Positions 1 through 12,087 of a stretch of DNA of 64,000 bases are shown here, piece by piece. Origin of the DNA: Polietes domitor (lineage: Eukaryota; Arthropoda; Insecta; Diptera; Muscidae); the NCBI GenBank assembly GCA_947397865.1, contig OX377618.1:83215622-83279621 (forward strand), given 5' to 3'. Made by a program: the position numbers and the translations under genes. Under the pieces are notes generated by a model. The model searched no databases. It was not told the DNA's origin and worked only from the letters and a program-made list of their open reading frames with translations. Position 1 is the stretch's first letter. The number at the start of each line of letters is the position of its first letter.

Positions 1-1322
1 GGCAGACTTTTACCATGGCAGTACCCAACAGAACTCCTCGAGAACTGGACGAAAAACAAGTCTGTATGACAGCATTTGATGAAGAAGTGGACTGTAAATT
101 TTGCGGAACAAATGGTGCCGGAAGTGGTTTGGAATTGTCATGGTAATTACTGCTGGAAGACGTGGAAGGCTGCTTAGTAGGATAAGACTCCCTATGGAGT
201 AGGGTGTGATGTGGTTTCTTACACTTATGGCAGCGTTGTCTGTTACAGTTCTTAACACCATGAGCACTGGAAAAACAATTTAGACACAGATTACTAGCTT
301 TAATTTCAGCCAGCCTTTCGTGGTGATTCATGCTAAGGAAACGAGGACAATTCCGGATTACATGAAATTCCTTGGGACAAAGTCGACATCTACTCTGACT
401 CACGTTAGTTTGAAAATCATTCTTTGATTTTGAAAAATTTTTGGATTGTAATTTTTGACCGCAGGATGTCTTCATTTCAGCCACAGACTCTAAAGTTCGA
501 TAGCGATTCGTTAAAAATGTATCTAATTCTGACCATTGTGCAATACTAGTCTTATCACTCAAGGTCTGTTCCCACAACGTCAAGGTTGTATCTGGAAGGC
601 GATTGGAGCATATAAATATGAAAATGGGATTCCAACTCTTGATGTTGATATCATAGAGCTTGAGAGTGGATATATAGGAGTTGATATCTCTCTGCAATTT
701 CTTGAGAGAACTTCCTGTCTCAGACGGAATAACGGACAAATTGAAAAGCGTTTTCAGTTGTCCGTTAATTAAGACTCTCCTATTCTCGTAGCGTGCACAC
801 AAGTTGTTCCACGCTAAGTTGAAACCCTCATTCGTCAAAGGACTCTTCGTGACTATTTCGTGAGCCTCCCCTTTCGTCTTCTGAGTCAAATAGAAAAGCC
901 TTTCAACTGGACTCAGCCTTGGATTCTTGATACAGATGGCTGTAAACAAGTCTCGGAAGGTCGGCCAAGCCTGGTAATCCCCATGGAAGACACTAATTTC
1001 ACACGGAGGAAGGGAAAAGTTATGATTCTGACTAATAGTAGCAGAAACTTGCTTGGGGGAGAGATTGTGAATAAGTTCACCTAATTTGGAAATTGTACCA
1101 CAGTATGTGGAATACGAACTCTTGTATTTCGCCTTGACTGTTTCGACATCACTTGGCCAAGCACTTCTCATATGCTCGTTTCAGGTCATTCCATATGGAC
1201 TTAATCTCATCTTTATGAGTTTCCAGGTCATATATCGAAGCAACCGATTGTTCGTTGCCGTTGATTGCGGCTTCGAATTCCACCAGATTGTCCGCGAGAC
1301 GGATAACAAGATCGAGAGACAT
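1..1322 (-). pseudogene. BEL/Pao LTR retrotransposon gag (partial, frameshifted)
   Basis: Minus-strand Gag region running off the left edge of the window. The start is the ATG at 1322-1320 (MSLDLVIRLADNLVEF), followed by an alpha-helical leader. A stop near 1150 interrupts the frame and the reading resumes one frame over down to position 1, so there is one frameshift. The centre carries the capsid-like region known as DUF1759 in BEL/Pao elements, marked by FHGDYQAWPTFRDLF and a later LWEQTLSDK. The C-terminal part (about 410-170) has three zinc knuckles: two CX2CX4HX4C and one CX2CX3HX4H, the arrangement usual for BEL/Pao Gag. Protease, reverse transcriptase and integrase would lie to the left, outside the window. 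Gag would package element RNA in cytoplasmic particles. The family is confident from domain order; whether the rest is intact cannot be seen. Confidence 0.85.
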
Positions 1323-1539
1323 GACCGAAAGCAGGGAGTGTTAAAAGCACAATTAAAAAGAAAACTGAACCGAAGCACGAAATTCGAAAGAAAATCGAAA
1401 TAATAAATTAAATTTGCAAATGTTCTGAAACGATGGGACCGCAATTAGTGTAAAGAACAGAAACCAGATATTATGATGAAAGGAGTGTGCGATGTCACTC
1501 CATATACAATGAACTTCGTATGGAAAGCTTGATCAATAA
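1323..1539 (-). other. Putative 5' leader of the BEL/Pao element
   Basis: AT-rich sequence directly upstream of the gag start on the minus strand, with no ORF. It is probably untranslated leader or LTR-proximal DNA. I could not identify a convincing primer binding site or LTR end, and the CACTA-ended element begins at 1540, so the LTR may have been split by that insertion. Confidence 0.3.
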
Positions 1540-4500
1540 CACTAGTCAACAGTCAAAATGTACTCGGGATGCGATAATTTTTTCTGTGTAGATAACCTTG
1601 ACATGAGCTCGAAAAACGCAATAAAAAATTTTTTTTTCGTTTGGTTTTTATACCCTCCACCTCCAGGATGGGGGTATACTAACTTTGTCATTCCGTTTGT
1701 AACACCTTGAAATATTGACCTGAGACCCTATAAAGTATATATATTCTTGATCGTCATAAAATTCTAAGACGATCTAGCCATGTCCGTCCGTCCGTCCGTC
1801 CGTCTGTCCGTCTGTTGAAAGCACGCTAGCATCTAAACGAAAGGAGCTAGGACGTCCAAATTTTCCATAAATGCGTCTTATAGTCGTAGATCGGTTGGGA
1901 TTGAAATGGGGCGAAATCGGCCCAAAGGGAAAAATTTTTCCCTCACAAAGACTAAAAATACCCATAATAATCCCTACTATTTTAGCATATTTAAGCATGT
2001 TTTTTGAATATGTCTGTTTATATTTGCTTGATATTTGGTATGTGTATTACCCTTATAGCAAAAAACTGCACCATAAAGTGATTCTTATTTGTAGGGGGTG
2101 AAATGGGGCAAAAAAGGGATAAAAATGGTACACATTAAACGACAACAGCTAGAAACACGAAATTCGGTGTGTACATTCCTCTAATTGAGTAAATACATGA
2201 TATAAAAGTATTTTTTTCAAATTCGTACTTTTAAGGGGTAAAATGGGAAAAGAGGGATAAAAATGGTACCAACCTAACGGCTGTACCTAGAATAATGAAA
2301 TTCGGTGTATACATTCCTCTGATTGCATAGATATGTAAAATACACGGATTTTTCAAAATTCGTACTTTTTGGGGTTAATATGAAAAAAGGGGATAAAAAT
2401 AGTACCAATCAAATGACCGCAGCTATAGTCATGAAATTCGGAGTAGACATTCCACTGACTGTGTATACACGGAAAATAAACTGATTTTTCGAAATTCGTA
2501 CTTTTTGGGGACAAAATAGAAAAAGGGGATAAAAATAGTACCAACCAAATGACCGCAGCTAGAGTCATGAAATTCGAAGCATACATTCCTTTGACTACGT
2601 AGACATGACTGTGTATACACGGAAAATAAACGGATTTTTCGAAATTCGTACTTTTTGGGGACAAAATAGAAAAAGGGGATAAAAATAGTACCAACCAAAT
2701 GACCGCAGCTAGAGTCATGAAAATCGAAGTATACATTCCTTTGACTACGTAGACATGAAAAATAAAAGGTTTTTTTCCAAATTCGTACTTTCAAGGGATA
2801 TAATGGGTACGGAGGGATAAAAATGGTACCAACCAAACGGCAACACCTGGAATAATGAAATTCGGTGTATGCATTCCTCTGATTGCGTAGACATTTAAAA
2901 TAAACAGGTTTTTCGAAATTCGTACTTTTTGGGGTTAAAATAAAAAAAGGGATAAAAATAGTACCGATTAAATGACCGCAGCTAGAGTCATGAAATTCTG
3001 AGAATACATTCCTCTGACTGCGTAGATACGGAAAATAGATGAATTTTTCGGAATTCGTACATTTTGGGGTTAAAATTGTAAAAGGGGATACAAATAGTAC
3101 TAACCAAATGACCGCAGCTAGAGTCATGCAATTCGGAGTATACATTCCTCTGATTGCGTAGGAATCGGAAAATAAACGAATTTTTCGAAATTCGTACTTT
3201 CAAGGGATACAATGGTACATAGGGATAAAAATAGTACCAACTAAATGACTACAGCTAGAATGATGAAATTCTATTTGCGTAGAAACGTCAAGGGGGTAAA
3301 AATGGTACCAACCACATGGTCGCAGCTGGAATTATGGAATTCGGTGTATACATAGACATGCATAGACACGCAAAATAAAAACTTTTTTTTCAAATTTGTA
3401 CCTTTTCTATTATGGCAAAAATTGGTTGAATCATGAAGTTAGTTATTTTGCACTATGTACGTCTGATAATGTTTTTTTTGTACTTTTGGAATTAAAATAG
3501 AATGAAAATACAACCAACTGTAGCTCCCACTATCTACCAATATTTATTTATTTAAGCTTTTTGAAAATATAAATATAAGAATATTTATTTTTTGATTTGA
3601 AATAAATAATGGTTTGAAATAATTAAAATATTATATTTATTTATAAAATTATTTTTTCAATATTTGTATTTGTTTTGGTTTGCCTATATTAAAAAAATTA
3701 TATTTTCCTGTAATATTACTGCACTTGTACGAAAACCTACAACCTCTGTGGAATGCAATCCATGGTGGAGGGTATATAAAGTTCGGCCCGGCCGAACTTA
3801 ACGCCGTTTTTACTTGTTTTTTTTATTTTTTTTTTTTAATTTAAAAAATTTTTTTTTTGGTTAATTTGTTTCGTCCGGCATAACTCGGGAACCACTAGCC
3901 CGATTTAATTGAATTAAATTTTAAAAAATTTAAAATTACAATTCCCTTAATCTGTTCATATATTGTTTTCCTATACAAGCAACAGTTTCCAAGTTAAAAA
4001 TGAATATATAAAGGAAAAAACTTATTTTTTGCCTAAAGATTTAAATTTTTTTTTTTTTTTAAATCCATAAAAAATCCAAAATGAAAAAAAATTTCAAATC
4101 TTATTACTTTTACGTAAAGTCACATAACCTATGAGCAAAATGAGACAAAGATCATGAAAATCGATGCACGCGTTTCGCTTTTATTCACAATTTAGTAAAG
4201 GTATGAATTTCAAAAATTTGCTCGACATATGCACAACTTTGTCTATGGTAAGGTTTTTTCTTTTTTTTTTGATTCTCAGAATTAACAAAACGGAATAAAC
4301 AAAGGGTTATTTAATTTTTATGATTGCGTAAGCAAAGTAATAAACGCTAATAAATGTGCGTGAACAATTAAAAGGAAAAAAGGAAAGGGGACTTTTTTAA
4401 TTATTTGGGTTTTCCGTTGGCTACCTGTATGATTTTTTTACAGAAATGCAACCCACATTTAAGGGTGGTCATTATTCGGAAAATTTAAGACTCACACATG

Positions 4501-5017
4501 GTGAAACAGGTATGTAGCCACCGTAAAAAATATACACCCATTTATAAGTACCTGTCAGTAAAATACTAAACAATACACAGTATAAATAGGTCTTCATTGA
4601 TCGATTTTACTCATTCAACAAGTGTCGACGATTTGGATTATGGACGATTATGGATTTTTTAAAAAAAAAATTTTAAATCTTTAGGTAAAAAATAAGTTTT
4701 TTCCTTTATATATTCATTTTTAACTTGGAAACTGTTGCTTGTATAGGAAAACAATATATGAACAGATTAAGGGAATTGTAATTTTAAATTTTTTAAAATT
4801 TAATTCAATTAAATCGGGCTAGTGGTTCCCGAGTTATGCCGGACGAAACAAATTAACCAAAAAAAATTTTTTTAATTAAAAAAAAAAAAAAATAAAAAAA
4901 ACCAAACGAAAAAAAAAAAACTTTATTGCGTTTTTCGAGCTCATGTCAAGGTTATCTACTCAGAAAAAATTATCGCATCCGGAGTACATGAAATTTTTTT
5001 CATTTTGTTGAGTAGTG
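1540..5017. mobile_element. CACTA-ended foldback element, copy 1 (non-autonomous, interrupted)
   Basis: Starts CACTAGTCAACAG and ends GTTGAGTAGTG, flanked by a perfect 3-bp target duplication TAA (1537-1539 and 5018-5020). The left arm shares the sequence reading GATAACCTTGACATGAGCTC with the two other copies at 42371 and 54137, and the right arm is its reverse complement. The coding centre is gone: the left arm runs to GTGTCGACGA near 4634, just short of the start codon seen in other copies, and then joins a truncated right arm. A DINE-1-like element at about 1646-3817 interrupts the left arm. The CACTA termini and 3-bp duplication fit the CACTA/EnSpm (CMC) group. Confidence 0.8.
1646..3817 (+). 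mobile_element. DINE-1/INE-1-like element, family B, copy B1
   Basis: Begins TATACCCTCCACCTCCAGGA, followed by a core reading CTATAAAGTATATATATTCT, GATCTAGCCATGTCC and a run of GTCC/GTCT tetramers. This order matches Drosophila DINE-1/INE-1 elements (Helentron-derived non-autonomous elements). The body (about 2100-3400) is a minisatellite of roughly 10 units of about 130 bp, each containing GATAAAAATAGTACCAACCA and AAATTCGTACTTT. The right end is a subterminal palindrome, TTCGGCCCGGCCGAA, followed by TACTTGTT. It lies inside the left arm of the CACTA-ended copy 1 and is therefore younger. Apparent ORFs on the minus strand are translations of the minisatellite. Confidence 0.85.
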
Positions 5018-5740
5018 TAATAAGCGAATAATAGGAAATAACGAATATTATTTCCAAAAACAAATTTTACGCAATTTCACGGCGTTTCGGGGAAAAAAAT
5101 AAAAAAGAAACGAAGGGTAACTTCAAAGAAATAAATAAATAAAAATATTAAATATTTCCATAAAGACGAAAATAATGGTAAATTAGTCACTTATTATTAT
5201 TTTGAAAAAAAAAAAATGAATTCGCACAAACCGAAACTTCAGATAATAAATAACTAAAAGATACAATATCGCAATCCACAAATGTATTTTCAGATGTATG
5301 ATTCGAGATAGGTAGGTACCAACAACGAAAACATTTGAATTACAGAAACAAATTTAAAAGAAAACATATGTTCGCATTTCCAATGGCTGGAAACCCAAAA
5401 AAATACATCGGTCAGCGACCTTGGCTTATTTGGAAGTTTGTCTGGATTTTGATGCTTCTCTATACTCTAAAATGTATGTACGTTCGTGTGTTTGTCAACA
5501 TCACAAAGGGAAGGAACAGTGAGCGCACAATCTGCACTAAAGAAGACTAACTTAGAAAGAAGAAGAATCACTCAAATTCTCACTGTTCATACACACACAC
5601 ATACTAGTACATCAAGAATTTAGTAGGGCATAGTTGGGCATAGAAAAAGATTTGTGGCAATCCTGCTTCAACGTTCGAGTTTTTTTAACGGGATACATTT
5701 TTGCAGCATACAGACGATATATCAAAACATGATACACCTT
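5018..5740. other. Unassigned AT-rich DNA
   Basis: No convincing gene or repeat. The 71-codon open frame at 5335-5550 has no recognisable motif. A short (AC)n run sits near 5590. The stretch next to 5020 may be the other side of the BEL/Pao LTR split by CACTA-ended copy 1, but this cannot be shown from the window. Confidence 0.4.
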
Positions 5741-6340
5741 CTACACACATTCAAAACAGAAGCGAAGTGGAATATCTACACCTTCCCCATAGCTTATATT
5801 TGCAAGGCCTATAACAGGCCTTCTTAAAAGAAGGGAAGAGGAATGTGAGAGAGAAACTGGGAAACCCTTCTCCTTGCTTTCCATTTGCAAGGCCTTCAAT
5901 AGACCTTCTAAAAATAAGCGAAGAGGAACGAGATAAAAATCCATACGCCTTCTTTTTAGATGGCCATATAACAGGCCTTATTAAAAGAAATGAAGAGGAA
6001 TGCGAGAGAGAAAATGGAAACCCATTCCTCTTGCTTTCCATTTGCAAGGCCTTCAATAGACCTTCTAAAAGGAAGCGAAGAGGAACGACACAAAAATCCA
6101 TACGCCTTCTTTTAGAAGGGCATATAACAGGCCTTCTTAAAAGAAGCAAAAATGAGATAAAAAAGAAAGCAATGGCAAGGCCTTTTAACACGCCTGATAG
6201 TTGCATGCCTACAATAATTTCCTGCAATGCTTTCTCGCAGGCCTTACATAAGGAAGCCCTCGCCAAATAAGGCCTTCCACATACCTGAAATTTGGAAGGC
6301 CTCGTAAATTCCGCCGCTGGGAATGGTAAAGGAGGAAGAG
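5741..6340. repeat. AAGGCC-rich minisatellite with open frames on both strands
   Basis: About four imperfect units of roughly 125 bp. Recurrent words are TTTGCAAGGCCTTCAATAGA, CATATAACAGGCCTT and GAAGAGGAA. Both strands are open (5845-6270 plus; 5751-6380 minus) because the unit lacks stops in those frames. The predicted peptides are simply repeats (for example HITGL twice), with no domain I recognise. Best read as a tandem repeat; a repeat-containing secreted or nuclear peptide is possible but unsupported. Confidence 0.65.
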
Positions 6341-7558
6341 TATGAGAGCACACAATTAAGAGTATATCACAGCTTACCAAGAGAGATATGCGCTAAGAGT
6401 GATATGCGCTGAATGTATGATCTTTAAGAGCTTGATCGTAAATAAATGAAATTGAGCAGAAACAACATCAACCTTTAAGAGTAAAGCAGTGTACACTGTA
6501 CATATATGTATATCACTCATTTCTCTTTATGGAAAAATATTTTTGTTCGTTATTTGTAATTAAATAAAATTCACTCTACCCAACCAAATCGGAATACATG
6601 TACATGGAGCTAAGCTTCGCAGCAGCTTTACTTATCGCATGCGATATTATTTTTACCACGGAATCACGTTTATGATCATTAACCACATATGTTCACTAAT
6701 ATAGAAAATGTCGATGGCGTGTACTATGAACGAAAGTATATTTACAGGTTACGGATATATTTTCCAATTTTCCTCTTCTTATTTACGTGGCATCTTATGC
6801 TGTGGCATCTACGTATTTGTTTCACTTAATAATCCTTTGAAGTGAAAGGCAATTCTCGGCAGTGAGATCTTCGAATCATCCGAATTGTCGGATATTTTAT
6901 TTATTTAATATTGCTATGTCGAATTTAAAATTTTTTGTCACGCGGTTTAAACTAATTTAATGCGAATCATAGATTCCGCACTGTATGACTTTTTTGGCAC
7001 TAACAAACACACTAGTAGGAGGGCAAAAAGCAGAATACAAACGTACCTGATTACAAGATGGTGGTGATGAAGCTGTATTCTCAGAGAGTATGCTGGATGT
7101 CTGGTTCGATATGGACCAAAATGTACAGGAGGAATAGCTGAATGGAATAAGAATCTCTCGTAAGCCAAAACAAATACCAAAAGAAATAGTGTTTCTTTTG
7201 GTTTTGTAACTCCGAAATATGAAATAAAACCCAGAGAAAATCGGAAAAGACAAAAGACATTAGGATTGGATTTCTTTTTTGGAAATGGATTTATTTCTTA
7301 GGAACAATGATCTTACCAGTACGAGAACTATGTATAAAAAGGGCAGAATTTTGGTTGCGGAAATTGCATGTGCAATATGGCCTACCTTTTGGATAAAAGT
7401 GCTGTAAAATGCATCGATTACTTTAATGCATTGGTGAATGGCGTGTTTACACAAGAAAAAATGAAGTACATTGGGAGATTTAGGTATAGAAACTAGGAAT
7501 TCATGGATTGTATCGAAAGTGGAAGATTAAAAATAAATTTTACGATTTTGACGTAAAC
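6341..7558. other. Unassigned DNA, no supported gene
   Basis: I see no known domain, tRNA or transposon terminus. Short frames exist on the minus strand at 6957-7253 and 7260-7454 and on the plus strand near 7370-7490, but none has a motif or credible splice structure. Confidence 0.35.
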
Positions 7559-8093
7559 AGTGTCCATACTTTAGTATAACCCAAATGCTATTACAGATCT
7601 AGAATCTACGTCTTACATCAGATCATGAAATATTTCAACTAAGAATACCTACCGTAAATAAGAAATATATAGGCCCATGTTTTGGACCAGGCCCCAAGTG
7701 TTGTTAAAGGCCCCTTTCAAATGTCGGTCCGATTCATCCTATTAATACTGTATAATTTGTATTTGTCTGTCGGAAAATTGGATCAATTAACATATTATTT
7801 GCCATATTGATTTGATTTATTTATTTCAACTTGTAATTCAAAGCCATCGGGCCAATTTAAAACAAATTACAAAATGCATATTTAATACTTTTTTAACATG
7901 GCTAAAAAACTACTCAACAAAAATTTGTTAAATATGAATTTATAGTAAACTGTATAATTTATATGAACTACATAGAATTGCTCCCATGAAACACCTGGGC
8001 TTAGTAAAAGCGAGGTATATACGCAGGTAGTGGTGTAGATTATTATATAGTCGGCCCCGCCCGACTTTAGCCTTTCCTTACTTGAGCCTAACA
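7559..8093 (+). mobile_element. DINE-1-like element, family C, 3' fragment
   Basis: Near-identical in layout to 17616-18093. Shared words include CATAGGCCCATGTTT-type sequence, ATGTCGGTCCGATTCATCCT and GTATTTG-CTGTCGG. It ends with the family C terminus, GTCGGCCCCGCCCGACTTTAG then CCTTTCCTTACTTG. The 5' half with the GTCY tract is missing. Confidence 0.7.
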
Positions 8094-8424
8094 ATATGTA
8101 TACGAATCTTATAAAATAATATAATAATAAAATACCCGTTTAGGATTTGGAATGTTCTAAAGTCCTCTGCACTGTAACGCCAGGGTGGATATTATTTTGT
8201 TCTGTTGGGTTTAAGAAGACAAATGGTCACGCGATTGAGAGGTCCCATTACGACATCGCCATGTAGATTGGTCTACATATTTATCGGTTCGTAGTTTACC
8301 AAGGGTTTCAGATAATTTAAGTCGCGAGGACGTTTTTCAGTCTCGTGAACTAGAGTGTAACTCCAATAATCAAATCTTTTCCTCTCGAGTTATCGCCGAT
8401 TATGAAGAGTTCTGGATGATTATA

Positions 8425-9018
8425 AAGGGTGTTTTTTATTGGGGTATAGAACTTTAAGTTGGCATCACTTTTTTAACTGGCGGCCATTTTGTCAGCTGTC
8501 AAGTGATTAATATTTAGTTTGGTTTGCCATTTCATCATGAACAGGTTGACAAAAGAACAACGCTTGCAAATCGTGCAAATTTATTTCGAAAGTAATGGTT
8601 CAGTTCGCGAAGTTGACCGCAAGCTCCGTCCATATGGTCGACATAATCGTCCATCAGAGCAATTAATTCGGTTAACCATGGATCGTTTTCGCACTACGTT
8701 TACTCTATGTGATAATACGCATCCGCAGAGACGTCAAACAGTGCGCACCGAAGAAACAATTGCCGCTGTAGAGCAAAGTGTTGAAGAGGACCCGAATGAA
8801 TCGATTCGCCACCGTGCACAGCAATTGGAGTGGTTGAAAATTGGACCTGTAGAATTGGCTATATTCGAGCCAGCCGCGGCGGCCACATGCCCGAAATCAT
8901 ATTTAAACATTAATGGCATAAAATTATCCTTCCAATAAAGCCAAATTGATGGACATTAAAACGATTTTCTTGTGTTTTATTTCAATTCGAAGTTCTATAC
9001 CTCAATAAAAAACACCCT
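8425..9018 (+). mobile_element. Internally deleted mariner-type DNA transposon (K1)
   Basis: Terminal inverted repeats AGGGTGTTTTTTATTGNGGT, continuing into ATAGAACTT, at both ends; total about 594 bp. It encloses only the N-terminal and extreme C-terminal parts of a transposase, so it is a deletion derivative needing a transposase from elsewhere. It is inserted in the 3' UTR repeats of the jockey-like element. Confidence 0.8.
8537..8913 (+). pseudogene. Mariner-type transposase relic (N- and C-terminal pieces)
   Basis: Starts MNRLTKEQRLQIVQIY, a helix-turn-helix N-terminus of the DUF4817 type, and continues through YGRHNRPSEQLI and EDPNESIRHRAQQL, which align with the DNA-binding half of insect mariner-like transposases. 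After about codon 98 the catalytic core is absent. The sequence jumps to the family's C-terminal tail (RASRGGHMPEIIFKH, then stop) in another frame. All catalytic aspartates are missing, so it is inactive. Confidence 0.75.
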
Positions 9019-9180
9019 ATATGTTGTGAGGGCGTTCTTCAGCCTCGTTAGGTAGAGTAGTAACTCTGATAATCAATTCTTTTCCTCTCGTATTTTTGCG
9101 GATTTCGAAGATGATTATTTTTTCACGAGGGCATATTTCAGCCTCGTAAAATGGAGTGTCTACTCTAGTTTTCTCCTCTC

Positions 9181-11378
9181 GGATTTTATAGTTTCTGCTT
9201 CTGTGACATTCAGAACGTTTCTTGCCAAGATGTTTACATGGCGTTGAAGCTTCTCTTGATGACTCAGTTTGATGTTTTGAATTTTGTTTTTACGAGAGGT
9301 ACATTCAGGTATCTGTGAATATTTTCGTTTCTCATATACCAAGGTGCGTCAGTAATCATCCTTAAAGTCTTTGACTGAACCCTTTGGATTTTTTCGATAT
9401 TGCTCGAGCATGCATTGCCCCATAATTGAGCGCCGCAGTGCCAAATTGGCGTTATCACGCGGTTGTAGAGCAGTATTTTAGATTTAGCTTCGAGTTTGGG
9501 TTAAGCAGCCAATGAAGTTGTCGGATTTTTAGGTTAATTTGAGTTATTTTGGCTTCAATGTGTCTTCACCAAGTTAATCGGCGGTCCAGGTGGATACCCA
9601 GGTATGTAACATAGTCAGATTGTGGAAGAGAAATATTGTTTTGTTTTACCTTTGGACATGTATTAAAATTTAAAGTAAATGTTACCTGTTTACACTTTGT
9701 ATCGTTAACTTTTATCCTCCAGATAACCATGATTCAACGCGTTTTAAGTGATGTGTCATCGGTGAAAGTTGACATGATGACGCTTGAAGATATGGGTATA
9801 TCTGCAGTGTACAATAGGTAGAGGATAGGGCCCAGTATTGTGGCACCTCTGCCATTATTTCCCTACTCCTACCGATATATTGCCCGCACTTGACTCTGAA
9901 GCTACGGTTTTTCAAGTATGAGTTAAGAAGACTGTGAGTGTTCGCGGGTAGATATTTTTGAATTTTGTAGTTCAGGCCTTCGTGCCAAACTTAGTCAAAA
10001 GCCTGGGCGACGTCGAGGAATACATCACAACAGTATTCTTTCTTTTCAAAAGCATTTCGCATTTCATTGGTCAATCTGTTTACCTGGTCTATAGTGTTAC
10101 GACCTTCGCGAAATCCAAATTGGTGGCCTGGAATCACATTTTTAGATGCGAGTTTTAGCGAGGAGAATATTCTCAAAGAGTTTAGACAAGCACGGAAGTA
10201 CGCTTATTGGCATATAAGATGAGGGGACTTTTTTGTCCTTTCCAGGTTTCAGAATCGTCTTTATTAATGATATTTTCCAATGCTTTGTAAAATAACATAT
10301 TTTAAAAATGGAATTGAAGAAATTTGAAAGGAACCGTATTGCCATAAATGGTAGTTCCAAAATCATTTTCGGCGTCAAAAGATCGTATCCGGAAGCTTTT
10401 CCCATATTTGAGAGCACTCCTTGTGGTCCACTGCATCAGCTAACGTAATGTTATTACTAGCCTCGTTTGGACGAAAAACTTGATCTAAGTGATTGTGCAT
10501 ATAAAGTATATATATTCTTGTGCATTATCTTCTTCTGAACTTATACATTCTCCATTTGTATTTCGAATGAGGAAGTTAGTCTCTACTGGAATATTTGTAT
10601 TACGAAGTGATTTCCATAGCGAAAAATTCGTAGAATTTGTTGGAGTAATGCCTTCCATAAAACTAGTTTGCCGGCGCCTCTTCCTCTTTTTTAAGAGCTG
10701 CCTGTAATTTTTTAGTTGCATCAGTAAGTCTAAGTCGATGATCACGTAACTTGCCATTCACGACGACATCTTCTTTTTTAACTGACAAGTAACTCTATTT
10801 CCCTATTTGTGTATGATCCACCATTTCCCATTTCCCGATGACAAGTCTGGGCAAGCTTCAGCGGACAATTTGTTTTTTTTTTCAATTCCTCTACAAATGC
10901 CAAAATCCATTAGATCAGGCAGTTCGACGTTCCATGAGACAATTATGTAAATGTCTGCCCTTGGGATTTGGAAGGCGTGAGCCCCAGTGTGTATGCTTAG
11001 CATTAAAGTCGCCAGCACCAAGGAAGTTGTGCCCAAGGCTAACACAAATTTTGTAAATACTTAGGTAGATACGGAGTATCGTGGGGGCAGTAAATTGCCG
11101 ATATTGTCAGGGGACCACAACGGGATGGTATTTGAACTGATGTCGCTTGGATATAGTTTTCCGAAAATCCCAGGAGTACGTCATGCCTCATACTTCGCTG
11201 AATAAGGATACCCGTGCCACCATGATTTGGTGTGTGAACGTTGTATCTGTTTGTGAGATGTGTTTCAGATAAAAGCATTATATCTATGTTCTCAGAATTG
11301 AGAAAGTTTGAAATTTCCTTTCTGTGTTGATCTACACCGTTCGCGTTGCAGCTGCATATTTCATGGGAGGAATTAATT
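9181..11378 (-). pseudogene. Jockey-type non-LTR retrotransposon ORF2 (endonuclease-reverse transcriptase), decayed
   Basis: Reading down the minus strand, an AP-type endonuclease begins near 11378 with CNANGVDQHRKEI and MLLSETHLTNRYNVH, followed by HGGTGILIQ. A degraded linker (about 11040-10450) leads to a reverse transcriptase with ASGYDLLTPKMILELP, LPCLSKLFENILL and GHQFGFREGRNTIDQVNRLT, then DVAQAFD. The C-terminal region (about 9459-9181) has QLWGNACSSNIEKIQR and DAPWYMRNENIHRYL, a block diagnostic of jockey-clade elements. Several frameshifts and stops separate these blocks and the catalytic YADD block was not found intact. The product would nick target DNA and copy element RNA at the break. 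It lies directly after ORF1 (11401-12087). Confidence 0.85.
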
Positions 11379-11400
11379 TCTTGCTGAGAAGAGCTTTAAT

Positions 11401-12087
11401 CTACTGATTTTGGTTACGCATGAATTCTTGCATCATTGATTGCATAGTAGACATAAACATGTTCAGACTTTGGGTAAGTTGTTGAATCATAGACTCCAAC
11501 CCACCAATTGGACGGACGGGGACATTTTGCGTGGTCGCTTTTAGGACCTTTGAATACGAGTTTTATCCACTGTTATGTGCAGTAACAGGCACTTGCGTTA
11601 TCTGTATTTCAGGAGTTGCCTCGTTTTGGTTTCTTAAAGTCTGTAAGCGGACATTGAATTTTCTTTTAAGTGTCTTCTAGACCTCACAACCTCTATAATT
11701 TGCAGTGTGGTTACCGCCACAGTTACTGCATTTCTTTTGCGCTTGGTTTTGGACAGTACATTTTGCAGACTGGTGTAGATCACCGCAAACAACACATACC
11801 GTAGGTAATGTGCAGTAGGCCTTAGTATGCCCGAATTCCTGATAGTTTTGACATTCTACGGGACCGTTTCTATGGAAATAGGATGTATTTCATTCCTTTC
11901 CGGAGTCTGGTTCAAGTTCGACCTTAAATAATGGCTGAGGGATTTTCAACCTGTTAATCCTTAACATTGACATTAACGCTCGCGTAAATATAATGGTGGT
12001 GGTTTTGTAACTGTATTGACGTTTGAACTAGAGGTTTGAGCCTGTTCCTCTTCGCCTAATACTTTGCATACTTGCTGATCACTTGAT
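11401..12087 (-). pseudogene. Jockey-type ORF1 (nucleocapsid-like), 3' portion
   Basis: Minus-strand frame ending at the TAG at 11403-11401 after MQSMMQEFMRNQNQ. Upstream it carries consecutive zinc knuckles: CQNYQEFGHTKAYC, then CVVCGDLHQSAKC and CSNCGGNHTANYRGC, the three-knuckle arrangement of jockey ORF1. ORF1 proteins bind element RNA. One stop follows the third knuckle, so the copy is inactive. The 5' part is lost or displaced by the DINE-like insertion at 12088; the minus-strand frame at 13576-13782 might be a remnant, but I could not confirm that. Confidence 0.75.

Larger units (their letters stand above)
8311..9180 (-). repeat. Tandem 3'-UTR repeats of the jockey-like element, split by a mariner
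   Basis: Roughly 100-bp units containing CGAGGNCGTTYTTCAGYCTCGT and CTTTTCCTCTCG occur at about 8311-8424, 9025-9110 and 9111-9180, directly 3' of the reverse-transcriptase frame (minus strand). The mariner at 8425-9018 separates the first unit from the others. Tandem 3'-UTR repeats of this kind occur in several insect non-LTR retrotransposons. Confidence 0.55.

Noticed and set aside
2353..3212. Long minus-strand repeat ORF (EFHDSSCGHLVGTIFIPF...)
   Set aside because: Frame through the family B minisatellite; the same peptide appears wherever that repeat occurs.
5335..5550. 71-codon plus-strand ORF with a hydrophobic segment
   Set aside because: No homology pattern, no splice or promoter context; consistent with chance.
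10803..11056. Overlapping plus and minus ORFs considered as separate host genes
   Set aside because: They fall in the degraded linker of the jockey-like ORF2 and match nothing on their own.
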